A DNA stretch of 64,000 bases from Spirosoma arboris. GTDB taxonomy: Bacteria > Bacteroidota > Bacteroidia > Cytophagales > Spirosomataceae. Of this stretch, positions 8,057-16,500 are shown in pieces. The notes under the pieces are model-generated. The model saw only the letters and a list, made by a program, of their open reading frames with translations. It was not told where the DNA came from and searched no databases. The DNA is taken from NCBI RefSeq assembly GCF_009754945.1, contig NZ_WPIN01000017.1, positions 62,001 through 126,000 on the forward strand, given 5' to 3'. The position numbers and the translations under genes are program-made. The first letter of the stretch is position 1. The number at the start of each line of letters is the position of its first letter.

Positions 8057-10735
8057 ATGAATTACAGTGTTTATCTGGTGCCCATCCTTGGCATTGTTGG
8101 CCTGCTGGTGATGTTTACCAAGTTTATGTGGGTTTCGAAGCAGGAAGCAGGCGACGCCCGAATGCAGGAAATTGCTGGCTACATTGCCGATGGGGCCATT
8201 GCTTTTCTTAAAGCTGAATGGCGTGTGCTGACGTATTTTGGCATTATAGTAGCGCTTCTGCTGGCCTACATGGGCAGCTTAGTTCCAAATTCCAGCCCTA
8301 TCATTGGGCTTTCCTTTATTCTTGGTGCGTTCCTGTCGGCGCTGGCCGGATACATCGGTATGAATATCGCTACCAAGGCCAACGTTCGTACGGCTCATGC
8401 AGCCCGCACTAGCCTCACCAAAGCTCTGGAGGTTTCCTTCACCGGCGGCTCTGTAATGGGTATCGGCGTTGCCGGTATTGCTGTCCTGGGTCTGGGTAGC
8501 CTGTTTATTGTTCTCTACAAATTATATGTTGAGCCCTCAGGCGACGTAAACGGTCTGCCTATGGAGAAAGCCCTCGAAGTACTGGCAGGTTTCTCGCTTG
8601 GTGCAGAGTCGATTGCACTCTTTGCTCGCGTAGGCGGTGGTATTTATACGAAAGCTGCCGACGTAGGCGCTGACCTGGTTGGTAAAGTAGAAGCGGGTAT
8701 TCCTGAAGATGATCCACGTAACCCCGCTACCATCGCCGATAACGTGGGCGATAACGTGGGTGACGTAGCTGGTATGGGTGCTGACTTATTCGGTTCGTAC
8801 GTAGCCACAATCTTGGCAACGATGGTGCTGGGTCGCGAAATTGTTATTCCTGGTGACCCAATTATTGGTCACGCACCCATTGTATTGCCGATGGTTATAG
8901 CTGGTCTGGGTCTGATTTTCTCGATCATCGCTACGTACTTCGTTCGGGTTAAAGATGATAACGGAAATGTGCAGGGAGCGCTGAACCTGGGTAACTGGGC
9001 CTCGATTGGCATTACGCTGGTCGCTTCCTATTTCCTGGTTAATGCGATGTTGCCCACAGGTACAATGGAAATTCGGGGTGTCGAATTTACCCGGATGGAT
9101 GTATTCTACGCGATTGTTACAGGACTTGTTGTGGGGGCTCTGATGAGCACCGTCACAGAATATTATACCGCTATGGGTCGTCGTCCGGTACTGTCGATTA
9201 TCCGGCAATCGGCTACGGGCGCAGCGACCAACATCATCGGCGGTTTGTCAGTCGGTATGGAATCGACCGTAATTCCTATTTTGGTACTGGCGGCTGGTAT
9301 TTATACGTCATACCACTTTGCCGGTTTATACGGAGTGGCTATTTCTGCCGCTGGTATGATGGCCACTACCGCTATGCAGTTGGCGATTGATGCATTCGGA
9401 CCTATTGCCGATAATGCCGGTGGTATTGCCGAAATGAGCTATCTGCCCGAAGAAGTTCGGGGTCGTACCGACATTCTGGATGCTGTTGGTAACACAACTG
9501 CCGCTACTGGTAAGGGTTTCGCTATTGCCTCTGCGGCTTTAACTGCACTCGCTTTGTTCGCGGCCTTTGTTGGTATCTCCGGTATTTCGGCCATCGACAT
9601 TTACAAAGCCGACGTATTAGCGGGTCTATTCGTTGGCGGTATGATTCCCTATATTTTCTCCTCGCTGGCCATTGCGGCCGTAGGTCGTGCTGCGATGGCG
9701 ATGGTTGAAGAAGTACGTCGTCAGTTCCGCGAAATTCCGGGTATTATGGAAGGAACGGGCAAGCCCGAATATGAAAAGTGTGTGGCTATTTCGACTCAGG
9801 CGTCTATTCGGGAAATGGTGTTGCCTGGTGCTATTGCGTTGAGCGTGCCCGTTATTGTAGGGTTCATTTTTGGTCCCGAAGTATTGGGAGGTTTGCTGGC
9901 CGGTGTTACGGTTTCAGGTGTGTTGATGGGTATTTTCATGAACAATGCCGGTGGTGCCTGGGACAACGCGAAAAAATCGTTTGAAAAAGGTGTGCTGATC
10001 AATGGCCAGATGTATTACAAAAAATCGGAGCCGCACAAGGCATCGGTTACAGGCGATACCGTTGGTGACCCGTTCAAAGACACATCAGGTCCGTCGATGA
10101 ACATTCTGATCAAACTGATGTCGATCGTTTCGCTCGTTATTGCGCCCTACATTGCCGTCCCTTCAGCCGAAACGCCGGGCTATAATGTTAAAGGCAAAGA
10201 AGCAGCTGGAACAAGCGTACCATTGGAAGAATCAACTGCGGCTGATAATAATGACGTGAGCACACCCAATACAGGACTTGGCAAGTTCCGCCCCGAGAAA
10301 CTAACGAGCGGTGTCGAACTGAACATTCCTGAATTTGGCATCGAAAGTAAACTGCTGGCTTTCATCAAAGGCGACAAGCCTGTTGACAAAACAACCTGGT
10401 TTGATTTCGACCGGTTATTATTCCAGACAGGTAGTGCCACGTTGGAGCCTCAATCGCAGGAGCAGTTGAAAAACATTGCTGAAATTCTGAAAGCACATCC
10501 AGCCGTGACTATTAAGTTGGGTGGCTATACCGATAATACGGGCAATGCCGCCAGCAACCTCAAACTGTCGCAGGATCGTGCCAATTCCGTACGGGTTGAA
10601 TTAGAAAAACTGGGTGTTGCCAAAGATCGCCTTGAAGCCGAAGGGTACGGTCAGGAACATCCCGTTGCTTCGAATGACACCGAAGAAGGCCGCGCGCAAA
10701 ACCGCCGGATTTCGATTCGAGTGACCAAGAAATAG
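8057..10735 (+). CDS. hppA: Membrane-bound ion-pumping pyrophosphatase with C-terminal OmpA domain
   Basis: Residues 1 to about 700 are a complete multi-helix membrane pyrophosphatase that couples PPi hydrolysis to H+ or Na+ export. The PPi-binding motifs DVGADLVGKVE and DNVGDNVGDVAGMGADLFGS are intact, as is the C-terminal GDTVGDPFKDTSGPS. GNTTAATGKG carries Ala where K+-independent enzymes have Lys, so it is predicted to be K+-dependent. After the last helix (about residues 690-705) comes a polar linker and, at about 779-892, an OmpA-type peptidoglycan-binding domain with GGYTDNTGN and GRAQNRR. Ordinary family members of about 670-770 residues lack this domain. The pumped ion cannot be told from sequence alone. 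The gene has its own promoter and terminator. Confidence 0.95.
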   Translation: MNYSVYLVPILGIVGLLVMFTKFMWVSKQEAGDARMQEIAGYIADGAIAFLKAEWRVLTYFGIIVALLLAYMGSLVPNSSPIIGLSFILGAFLSALAGYIGMNIATKANVRTAHAARTSLTKALEVSFTGGSVMGIGVAGIAVLGLGSLFIVLYKLYVEPSGDVNGLPMEKALEVLAGFSLGAESIALFARVGGGIYTKAADVGADLVGKVEAGIPEDDPRNPATIADNVGDNVGDVAGMGADLFGSYVATILATMVLGREIVIPGDPIIGHAPIVLPMVIAGLGLIFSIIATYFVRVKDDNGNVQGALNLGNWASIGITLVASYFLVNAMLPTGTMEIRGVEFTRMDVFYAIVTGLVVGALMSTVTEYYTAMGRRPVLSIIRQSATGAATNIIGGLSVGMESTVIPILVLAAGIYTSYHFAGLYGVAISAAGMMATTAMQLAIDAFGPIADNAGGIAEMSYLPEEVRGRTDILDAVGNTTAATGKGFAIASAALTALALFAAFVGISGISAIDIYKADVLAGLFVGGMIPYIFSSLAIAAVGRAAMAMVEEVRRQFREIPGIMEGTGKPEYEKCVAISTQASIREMVLPGAIALSVPVIVGFIFGPEVLGGLLAGVTVSGVLMGIFMNNAGGAWDNAKKSFEKGVLINGQMYYKKSEPHKASVTGDTVGDPFKDTSGPSMNILIKLMSIVSLVIAPYIAVPSAETPGYNVKGKEAAGTSVPLEESTAADNNDVSTPNTGLGKFRPEKLTSGVELNIPEFGIESKLLAFIKGDKPVDKTTWFDFDRLLFQTGSATLEPQSQEQLKNIAEILKAHPAVTIKLGGYTDNTGNAASNLKLSQDRANSVRVELEKLGVAKDRLEAEGYGQEHPVASNDTEEGRAQNRRISIRVTKK

Positions 10736-10750
10736 TTATTTAGGATACAC

Positions 10751-10815
10751 AAACAGCGATAAGCCGTAAGGAGAGACCCACTAGGGTAATTTCTTCTTAC
10801 GGCTTATCGCTGTTT
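10751..10815 (+). terminator. Strong intrinsic hairpin after hppA
   Basis: A perfect 20-bp inverted repeat (10751-10770 with 10796-10815) encloses a 25-base loop. It sits directly after the stop codon, and a run of seven T follows 11 bases further on. Confidence 0.8.
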
Positions 10816-10868
10816 ATGCTATGTCATTTTTTTGGGGAAATCAGCGTACTCTATACGAAGGAGAATTG

Positions 10869-10924
10869 ATTAGTTGCCAAGTAATTCAGCTAAAGAATTT
10901 TCTTTGAGAAATAAAGCAACTAAT
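10869..10924. promoter_or_regulatory. Inverted repeat upstream of the ROK regulator
   Basis: ATTAGTTGC (10869-10877) is repeated in inverted form as GCAACTAAT (10916-10924), 41 bases before the start codon. A regulator of this class often controls itself, so this is a candidate operator. No clean promoter was found here. Confidence 0.35.
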
Positions 10925-10965
10925 TAGTCGCTTTTCTACTCTTTTGGATCATCCATCTATACCGA

Positions 10966-12198
10966 ATGAACCCTAGCGTAACACTTGATGAAGAATGGCC
11001 TGGTCATCAGTCTGTTGTTGATTACAAAAAGAACCAAAAGCTGCGAAAGGTCCTGGCACACCTATATACTGAGGGGACATGCACATTAGCTCATTTGACC
11101 AAAGTACTCCATAGCAGTGTACCATCTGTCACTAATCTGGTAGAAGAACTCATAGATAGTAAGTGGGTAACAACCCTTGGCATGGCCACTGGTAGCAACG
11201 GGCGAAGGCCTGTACTATTCGGTCTGAATACAAAGCATAATTATGTAGCCGTATTGGATGTCAGTACCCATGACACCAAGATTCTATTTATGAATACGCA
11301 GCGCGAGGTGATCTTTCGCGGTGACTATGACCTTCGATTAAATGATAATCCAGCCTTTCTTACTTCGCTGGTCAGCTATTTTACAGATGCACTGACTGAC
11401 TCCAGATTATCGCCCACCGATCTTATTGCTGTTGGCATATCAATGCCCGGTTTAATTGATGCCCGACGAGGTCTAAATCTGACGTATAAGAACCTAAGTC
11501 AGACGGGCGAATCAGTAACAGACTGGTTTTCAATGCAAGTTGGCTACCCCGTTTACCTCATCAATGATACGAAAGCAACGGTACTGGGCGAAAGTCGATT
11601 TGGGGGTGCGAAAGGCAAAAAACAAGTATTGGCAATTAATATAGACTGGGGCGTCGGCTTGGGAATTATTGTCAATGGAGAAGTTTTTCAGGGAGCCAGT
11701 GGGTTTGCGGGTGAGTTAGGACACGTCCAGGTTGACCCAGACGGCGAATTATGTTATTGCGGTAAGATTGGCTGTCTGAATACCGTTACCTCTGCTTCTG
11801 CCCTGGTGAAACGGGTACAGCGCGATATTCTAACTGGGCAAGTCTCAAAACTGGCCGCCTTTTACGATAAAGTCGAACAAATTGATATTGACGAAATCAT
11901 TAGTGCAGCCCATAAAGGCGATTCGTATGCCATCGATATACTGCATGAAACCGGCTTTCAATTAGGCAAAGGCCTCGCAGTTGCCATTAGTCTGTTCAAC
12001 CCCGAAATCATTATTGTCGATGGTGTGCTAACCAAAGCAGCCGCTTTCATTCTCAATACAATCGAACAGGCCATCAGCAAATATTGCCTGAGTGATTTCC
12101 GAAATGATTTGACAATTGAACTGACTCAGTTGAATGGAACTGCCAAATGGTTAGGCACCCATGCCTACATGATGGAAGACATTTTTGCTAATTACTGA
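10966..12198 (+). CDS. ROK-family transcriptional regulator / sugar kinase-like protein
   Basis: The 410-residue protein joins an N-terminal winged-helix DNA-binding region (about residues 20-80, KVLAHLYTEGTCTLAHLTKVLHSS) to a ROK ATPase fold (about 90-400). The ROK zinc signature is visible as GELGHVQV followed by CYCGKIGCLN. The sugar-kinase catalytic region reads NDTKATVLGE where active kinases usually have NDAN. This suggests a sugar-responsive repressor of the NagC/Mlc/XylR type rather than an efficient kinase. It stands alone, so its targets are unknown. A link to the amino-sugar operon in this window is possible but not shown. Confidence 0.88.
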   Translation: MNPSVTLDEEWPGHQSVVDYKKNQKLRKVLAHLYTEGTCTLAHLTKVLHSSVPSVTNLVEELIDSKWVTTLGMATGSNGRRPVLFGLNTKHNYVAVLDVSTHDTKILFMNTQREVIFRGDYDLRLNDNPAFLTSLVSYFTDALTDSRLSPTDLIAVGISMPGLIDARRGLNLTYKNLSQTGESVTDWFSMQVGYPVYLINDTKATVLGESRFGGAKGKKQVLAINIDWGVGLGIIVNGEVFQGASGFAGELGHVQVDPDGELCYCGKIGCLNTVTSASALVKRVQRDILTGQVSKLAAFYDKVEQIDIDEIISAAHKGDSYAIDILHETGFQLGKGLAVAISLFNPEIIIVDGVLTKAAAFILNTIEQAISKYCLSDFRNDLTIELTQLNGTAKWLGTHAYMMEDIFANY

Positions 12199-12208
12199 TG
12201 ACCTACAT

Positions 12209-12263
12209 TTCCCTCACCCCCGACCCCTCTCCCAAAACAGGAGAGGGGCCGGGGGTGAAGGAA
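12209..12263. repeat. GC-rich inverted repeat between convergent genes
   Basis: Arms of 24 bases (12209-12232 and 12240-12263) pair with two mismatches. The arms contain CCCTCACCCCCGACCCCTCT and its near complement. The element fills the gap between the ROK gene and the convergent porX gene, so it probably terminates both. It has the look of a dispersed repeat. Confidence 0.75.
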
Positions 12264-12264
12264 A

Positions 12265-13833
12265 CTACGACTTCGCCTTCAGATACGCAAACGGGATAAT
12301 CATCTCCTCCAACGATACGCCCCCGTGCTGGAAGGTATTTCGGTAGTGATTTACGTAATAGTTATAGTTGTTAGGATACGCGAAGAAATAGTCTTCCAGC
12401 GTAAACACATAGGCTGTCGATACGTGCGGTTTGGGCAGGAATAATCGCTCTGGCTTACGGCCTACAAACAGGTGATTATCGTCGAAACCGAGATTCTTAC
12501 CCTGTTTGTAACGCAGATTCGTGTTCGTTTCGCGGTAGCCAACAATTTTGGCCGGTTTCTGCACCCGAATCATACCATGATCGGTTGTAATAATGAGCCG
12601 ACCACCTTTAGCGGCAATCTTCTGCACAAACTCCAGCAAGGGCGAGTGAAGGAACCACGACCGTGTAATGGAGCGATAAGCCGACTCATCGGGGGCAAGT
12701 TCCTTAATCATGGCCATGTCTGTCCGAGCGTGCGAAAGCATGTCCACGAAATTATAGACAACCACATTTAACTGATTCTGCAACAGGTTATTGAAGTTAT
12801 CGACCAACGATTTCCCTTGGTTAACATTCAGAATCTTGTGATATGATGTCTTGATATTCAGGCGGCTCTGATCGAGTTGCCGACGCAGAAATTCATCTTC
12901 GTGGTTATTCAATCCTTCATCTTCGCTATCGTCATTAACCCATAAATCAGGGTGTTTACGCTCCATCTCACTAGGCATCATCCCCGAGAAAATAGCGTTA
13001 CGGGCAAACCCGGTAGTTGTCGGCAGAATAGAATAGTACGACGATTCTTCTTCAACGGTAAAGTACTCAGCCAAAAGAGGTTGAATGACTTTCCATTGAT
13101 CGTAGCGCAGGTTATCGATCAGGATAAAAAATAATGGGCTCCCATTTCCACCTTGTTCTACCAGTGGGAAGACCTTCTTTCGCATCAATTGGTGCGACAT
13201 GATTGGACTGCTGATTTTGGGATCGTTCAGCCAATCTTCGTAGTTGTCAATCACAAATTTGCAAAACTCAGAATTAGCTTCGCTCTTCTGCATATTCATG
13301 ACTTCCACCATACTCCTGTCCTGCGAATTATCGAGCTCTAACTCCCAGTAAATAAGCTTTTTATACACATCAGCCCATTCGTCGAAATTCATGCGGTCGT
13401 TATACTGCATGGAGATATTTCGAAAATCCTGCTGATAACCGATGTTGGTTCGTTCGGTTACGAGCCGTTTGTTATCCAGAATTTTCTTGACCGACAACAG
13501 GATTTGATTGGGATTGAGCGGCTTGATCAGGTAATCGGCGATTTTCGAGCCGATAGCCTCCTCCATAATGTGCTCTTCTTCACTCTTGGTAATCATGACC
13601 ACCGGCAAATTGGGGCGCATCTGCTTAATCTGTGAGAGCGTCTCCAGACCCGTCATACCGGGCATCATTTCATCTAAAAAAACAACATCATAATTGGTCT
13701 GTTCAACATGGTCGAGCGCGTCGGCACCACTATTGACAGACGTAACGTCGTATCCCTTATTTTTTAGAAACAGAATGTGGGGTTTCAGAAGATCTATCTC
13801 ATCGTCGGCCCAGAGTATCGAATAATTTTGCAT
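12265..13833 (-). CDS. porX: PorX-type response regulator with PglZ domain
   Basis: From the ATG at 13833 the protein has 522 residues, close to PorX of Porphyromonas. An upstream in-frame ATG at 13869 would add 12 residues unlike a receiver domain. Residues 1-120 are a receiver with phosphoacceptor Asp54 (VVFLDEMMPG) and LIKP. The rest is a PglZ domain of the alkaline phosphatase superfamily, with DNLRYDQW, the Thr-rich LPTTTGFARN and the metal-binding TTDHGMI. PorX with the kinase PorY regulates type IX secretion, and its PglZ domain is reported to cleave oligonucleotides. No other secretion gene is in the window. Confidence 0.93.
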   Translation of the reverse strand: MQNYSILWADDEIDLLKPHILFLKNKGYDVTSVNSGADALDHVEQTNYDVVFLDEMMPGMTGLETLSQIKQMRPNLPVVMITKSEEEHIMEEAIGSKIADYLIKPLNPNQILLSVKKILDNKRLVTERTNIGYQQDFRNISMQYNDRMNFDEWADVYKKLIYWELELDNSQDRSMVEVMNMQKSEANSEFCKFVIDNYEDWLNDPKISSPIMSHQLMRKKVFPLVEQGGNGSPLFFILIDNLRYDQWKVIQPLLAEYFTVEEESSYYSILPTTTGFARNAIFSGMMPSEMERKHPDLWVNDDSEDEGLNNHEDEFLRRQLDQSRLNIKTSYHKILNVNQGKSLVDNFNNLLQNQLNVVVYNFVDMLSHARTDMAMIKELAPDESAYRSITRSWFLHSPLLEFVQKIAAKGGRLIITTDHGMIRVQKPAKIVGYRETNTNLRYKQGKNLGFDDNHLFVGRKPERLFLPKPHVSTAYVFTLEDYFFAYPNNYNYYVNHYRNTFQHGGVSLEEMIIPFAYLKAKS

Positions 13834-14194
13834 GCGTTCGTGGGTGGTTTGGTAGTACAGGCTGCGCAATCAAAGTAAGCTGCCTTAAAACAAAAACTAT
13901 TCCTGTTTAACTTCAAACGTCCGGTTCTGTTCGGGCAGTTCAGAATTAAGCTTTTTTAACAGCACAAATATATTGCCAATGACTCCGACAGGCATGGGCT
14001 TTTCTTCCAGACTGGTTACTTCGTTTCTGGTTCCTGTAAACCAGTAAATCCACCTTTGCAGAAGACTACTCCTAATAGTCTAGTAATCCGAAGGTCAGGA
14101 TAGTTATTTCTGCATTACTTTACGTTATTTTTACAAACAACGCCGTTTATATAGCTGACAGTTGGACACCTCGTCGAATTTCGGTGATTAACCC
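13834..14194. other. Divergent intergenic region between porX and the LysM gene
   Basis: About 360 bases separate the two divergent genes. Apart from the short minus-strand frame described for this gap, I see no clear gene, no perfect TAnnTTTG promoter and no strong hairpin. Confidence 0.5.
13897..13995 (-). CDS. Possible 32-residue ORF or gene remnant upstream of porX
   Basis: An ATG at 13995 opens a 32-codon frame (MPVGVIGNIFVLLKKLN...). The same frame stays open upstream to about 14085 without another ATG, giving protein-like sequence such as WIYWFTGTRNEVTSLEEKP. It lies 63 bases upstream of porX on the same strand. It is not recognised. It may be a small gene with a non-ATG start, a remnant, or chance. 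Confidence 0.25.
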   Translation of the reverse strand: MPVGVIGNIFVLLKKLNSELPEQNRTFEVKQE

Positions 14195-15361
14195 ATGAAA
14201 AAATTCCATTTCAGTTACGCCCTATTTGTACTGGGTGTCATTGTTTCCACCTATAGTAGTCAAGCCTACCCAACTGCTTTCGCTCACACATCAGTCGTAG
14301 ATTCAGTGGGCGTTGAAAAAAAAGACGGCAAACGTTTTATTCTGCACCGCGTCGATGAAGGTCAAACGCTCTATGCGATTGCCCGACGTTATAAGCGTTC
14401 GGTCGCCGAGATCAGGGCCGCCAATCCAGATATGAAAGACGCCGTTCGTTACGATCAGCTTGTCAGGGTTCCCATTCCCGATGGCGCACTGAGTCGTAAA
14501 GAAGAAAAAGTAATCGACAAGGCGATTCGAAAAAAGGAAAAAGAAGAAAAAAGAGAAGCTAAAGTCGAAGAAAAAGAGAAATCGGTGGAGGCTAAGCCCG
14601 TAGCAAAAGCCGAGAAGGAACCGGAGAAGGACCTGAAAAAAGCCGATGATCCGGCAAGGTCTGGCATACACGTAGTCGAGCCAGGACAAACGCTCTATAG
14701 TTTGGCCAGTCGGTACAGCGTGCTGCAGTCTGATTTGCGAAAGTGGAATAATCTATCAGGCAATCACGTACTGATTGGCCAGGCACTTATCGTTTCAGAA
14801 AAAGCTTATCTGGCCCGTACGCCCTCAACACCAGCGCCTGCTTCGAAACCAATTGATGCTCCTACTAAAGAAACTTCGGCTAAACCAGTAACTAATTCGC
14901 CCGAACCAAAGAACAGTGAACCCCGGACCACTCCGCCTGCTGAATCGAAAGTGGAGCGTCATCCGGAGCGGGAAGCCAGCCCCAGTAAGCCGGCCCCTAC
15001 CGACCCGAAATCTGCCGATACAAAACCCGCTGAAGCTGAAGTTGAGCCACCACGGCCAGGCAACGATGCTCCTATGCCTACGCGTGGACGGCGTATTTCG
15101 GCCAGTGGGGTCGCCGAAATGATCGACGGTGCCGACGGGTCGGGTAAATACCTGGCTTTACACCGTACAGCTCCTATTGGTACGCTGGTACAAGTCAGAA
15201 ACGAGTTTAATAATCAAAGCCTTTGGGTGAAAGTCATTGGTCGACTACCCAACACGGGGGTTAACGACAAAATTTTGATTAAACTGTCGGCGCAGGCCTT
15301 CGCGAAACTTTCGCCCGATGATCGGCGTTTTCGAGCTGAAGTAAGTTACATTGCCCGTTAG
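14195..15361 (+). CDS. Secreted LysM protein with RlpA-like barrel domain
   Basis: The 388-residue protein has a signal peptide and two LysM domains for peptidoglycan binding. The first is at about residues 45-92 (HRVDEGQTLYAIARRYKRS), the second at about 152-198 (VVEPGQTLYSLASRYSV). They are separated by a highly charged Lys/Glu stretch, and a Pro/Ser/Glu-rich linker follows the second. Residues about 300-388 form an RlpA-like double-psi beta barrel. The His of LALHRTAPIGT is kept. The Asp of the RlpA motif NDRGP is replaced in VIGRLPNTG, so lytic transglycosylase activity is doubtful. It is a likely envelope or cell-wall binding protein. The next gene starts 12 bases downstream. Confidence 0.88.
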   Translation: MKKFHFSYALFVLGVIVSTYSSQAYPTAFAHTSVVDSVGVEKKDGKRFILHRVDEGQTLYAIARRYKRSVAEIRAANPDMKDAVRYDQLVRVPIPDGALSRKEEKVIDKAIRKKEKEEKREAKVEEKEKSVEAKPVAKAEKEPEKDLKKADDPARSGIHVVEPGQTLYSLASRYSVLQSDLRKWNNLSGNHVLIGQALIVSEKAYLARTPSTPAPASKPIDAPTKETSAKPVTNSPEPKNSEPRTTPPAESKVERHPEREASPSKPAPTDPKSADTKPAEAEVEPPRPGNDAPMPTRGRRISASGVAEMIDGADGSGKYLALHRTAPIGTLVQVRNEFNNQSLWVKVIGRLPNTGVNDKILIKLSAQAFAKLSPDDRRFRAEVSYIAR

Positions 15362-15373
15362 GCCAACTGAGTT

Positions 15374-15592
15374 ATGGAAAAAGAAACAAAAGAGGAGCGC
15401 ATTGCCCGACGCCATCGAGAACGTGACGAACAGATGAAAGCCTCACCAGGCTACGTGACGTTCAGTATCATGTTTACGCTGGCTTATCCATTCATCGCTG
15501 TTTTTACGTTTGTGATGTCTACTTTGTTAGCTTTGTTCTCCGGTGTTTCGCGGGCATTAGCGTGGGTTGTTAGTGGAGGAAATAGTAAATGA
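15374..15592 (+). CDS. Small membrane protein of unknown function
   Basis: The 72 residues comprise a strongly charged N-terminus (MEKETKEERIARRHRERDEQ) and one long or two short hydrophobic segments (about residues 27-66). Its stop overlaps the next start in an ATGA junction, so the two are translationally linked, and it follows the LysM gene by 12 bases. It is not recognised beyond this. Confidence 0.75.
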   Translation: MEKETKEERIARRHRERDEQMKASPGYVTFSIMFTLAYPFIAVFTFVMSTLLALFSGVSRALAWVVSGGNSK

Positions 15593-16404
15593 TGAGTGAC
15601 GAATTACGAATAAATACGAAGAATTCTTCTTTAAAAGACTTTTTAGATGCGAAGGCCGATCAATACAATCGGCCTTCATTTATTGAACGCGACCCTATCA
15701 GTATCCCGCATCGGTTTAGTCAAAAACAGGATATTGAACTTATGGGATTCTGGGCGGCTGTGCTTGCCTGGGGGCAGCGTCCGGTTATTTTGAAGAAAGC
15801 AAATGAACTAGTCGAGCTTATGGATAGTACACCGTATGACTTCATTCGGAATCATCAGGAAAGCGACCTAAAACGTTTTCTAGCCTTTAAGCACCGCACA
15901 TTCAACGCGACAGACGCGTTGTATTTCCTTCATTTTTTTCGACACTATTATCAGGAAAACGATTCGCTGGAAACGGCTTTTTTAGTGGATAATAGTAACA
16001 GCAACTCCGTAGAACAAGGCCTCATCGCTTTCCACGATCGTTTTTGTAGTCTCACCGATTTCTTTCCTGAACGCACCCGCAAACACATTGCTACCCCCGC
16101 CCGCAACTCAGCCTGCAAACGACTACTGATGTTTCTGCGATGGATGGTTCGAAGCGACGACCGGGGTGTTGATTTTGGCATCTGGAAACAACTACGACCA
16201 GACCAGTTAGTGATGCCCATTGATGTTCATGTAAATCGGGTAGCTCATCAGCTAGGTCTTTTGAACAGCCGGAATGCCGTACCACCCCAACCAGATTGGC
16301 GCACCGCCCTGGAGCTAACGGAAACTCTCCGCCAATTCGACCCAACCGATCCGGTTCGCTATGATTTTGCCTTGTTTGGATTAGGCGTTGACGGTGAAAT
16401 GTAG
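15589..16404 (+). CDS. TIGR02757 (DUF2400) family protein
   Basis: This 271-residue protein matches the Bacteroidota family TIGR02757 by features such as SLKDFLDAKADQYNRPSFIERDPISIPH near the start, MGFWAAVLAWGQR, MFLRWMVRSDDRGVDFGIW and the C-terminal FALFGLGVDGEM. The family has no proven function; its helical fold has been likened to HhH DNA glycosylases. The length is normal. It ends a three-gene cluster with the LysM protein and the small membrane protein. Confidence 0.85.
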   Translation: MMSDELRINTKNSSLKDFLDAKADQYNRPSFIERDPISIPHRFSQKQDIELMGFWAAVLAWGQRPVILKKANELVELMDSTPYDFIRNHQESDLKRFLAFKHRTFNATDALYFLHFFRHYYQENDSLETAFLVDNSNSNSVEQGLIAFHDRFCSLTDFFPERTRKHIATPARNSACKRLLMFLRWMVRSDDRGVDFGIWKQLRPDQLVMPIDVHVNRVAHQLGLLNSRNAVPPQPDWRTALELTETLRQFDPTDPVRYDFALFGLGVDGEM

Positions 16405-16500
16405 CTACTAAACTCTTCGAGAAAAGTCCATTAATAAAGCTTAATAAACAATCGTTGGCCGTAATAGATTACTAACGTACCGACCTACGAACTGTATTAT

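Noticed and set aside
10966..12198. Calling the ROK protein a glucokinase
   Set aside because: It has an N-terminal DNA-binding domain and NDTK in place of the kinase NDAN motif, so a regulator is more likely.
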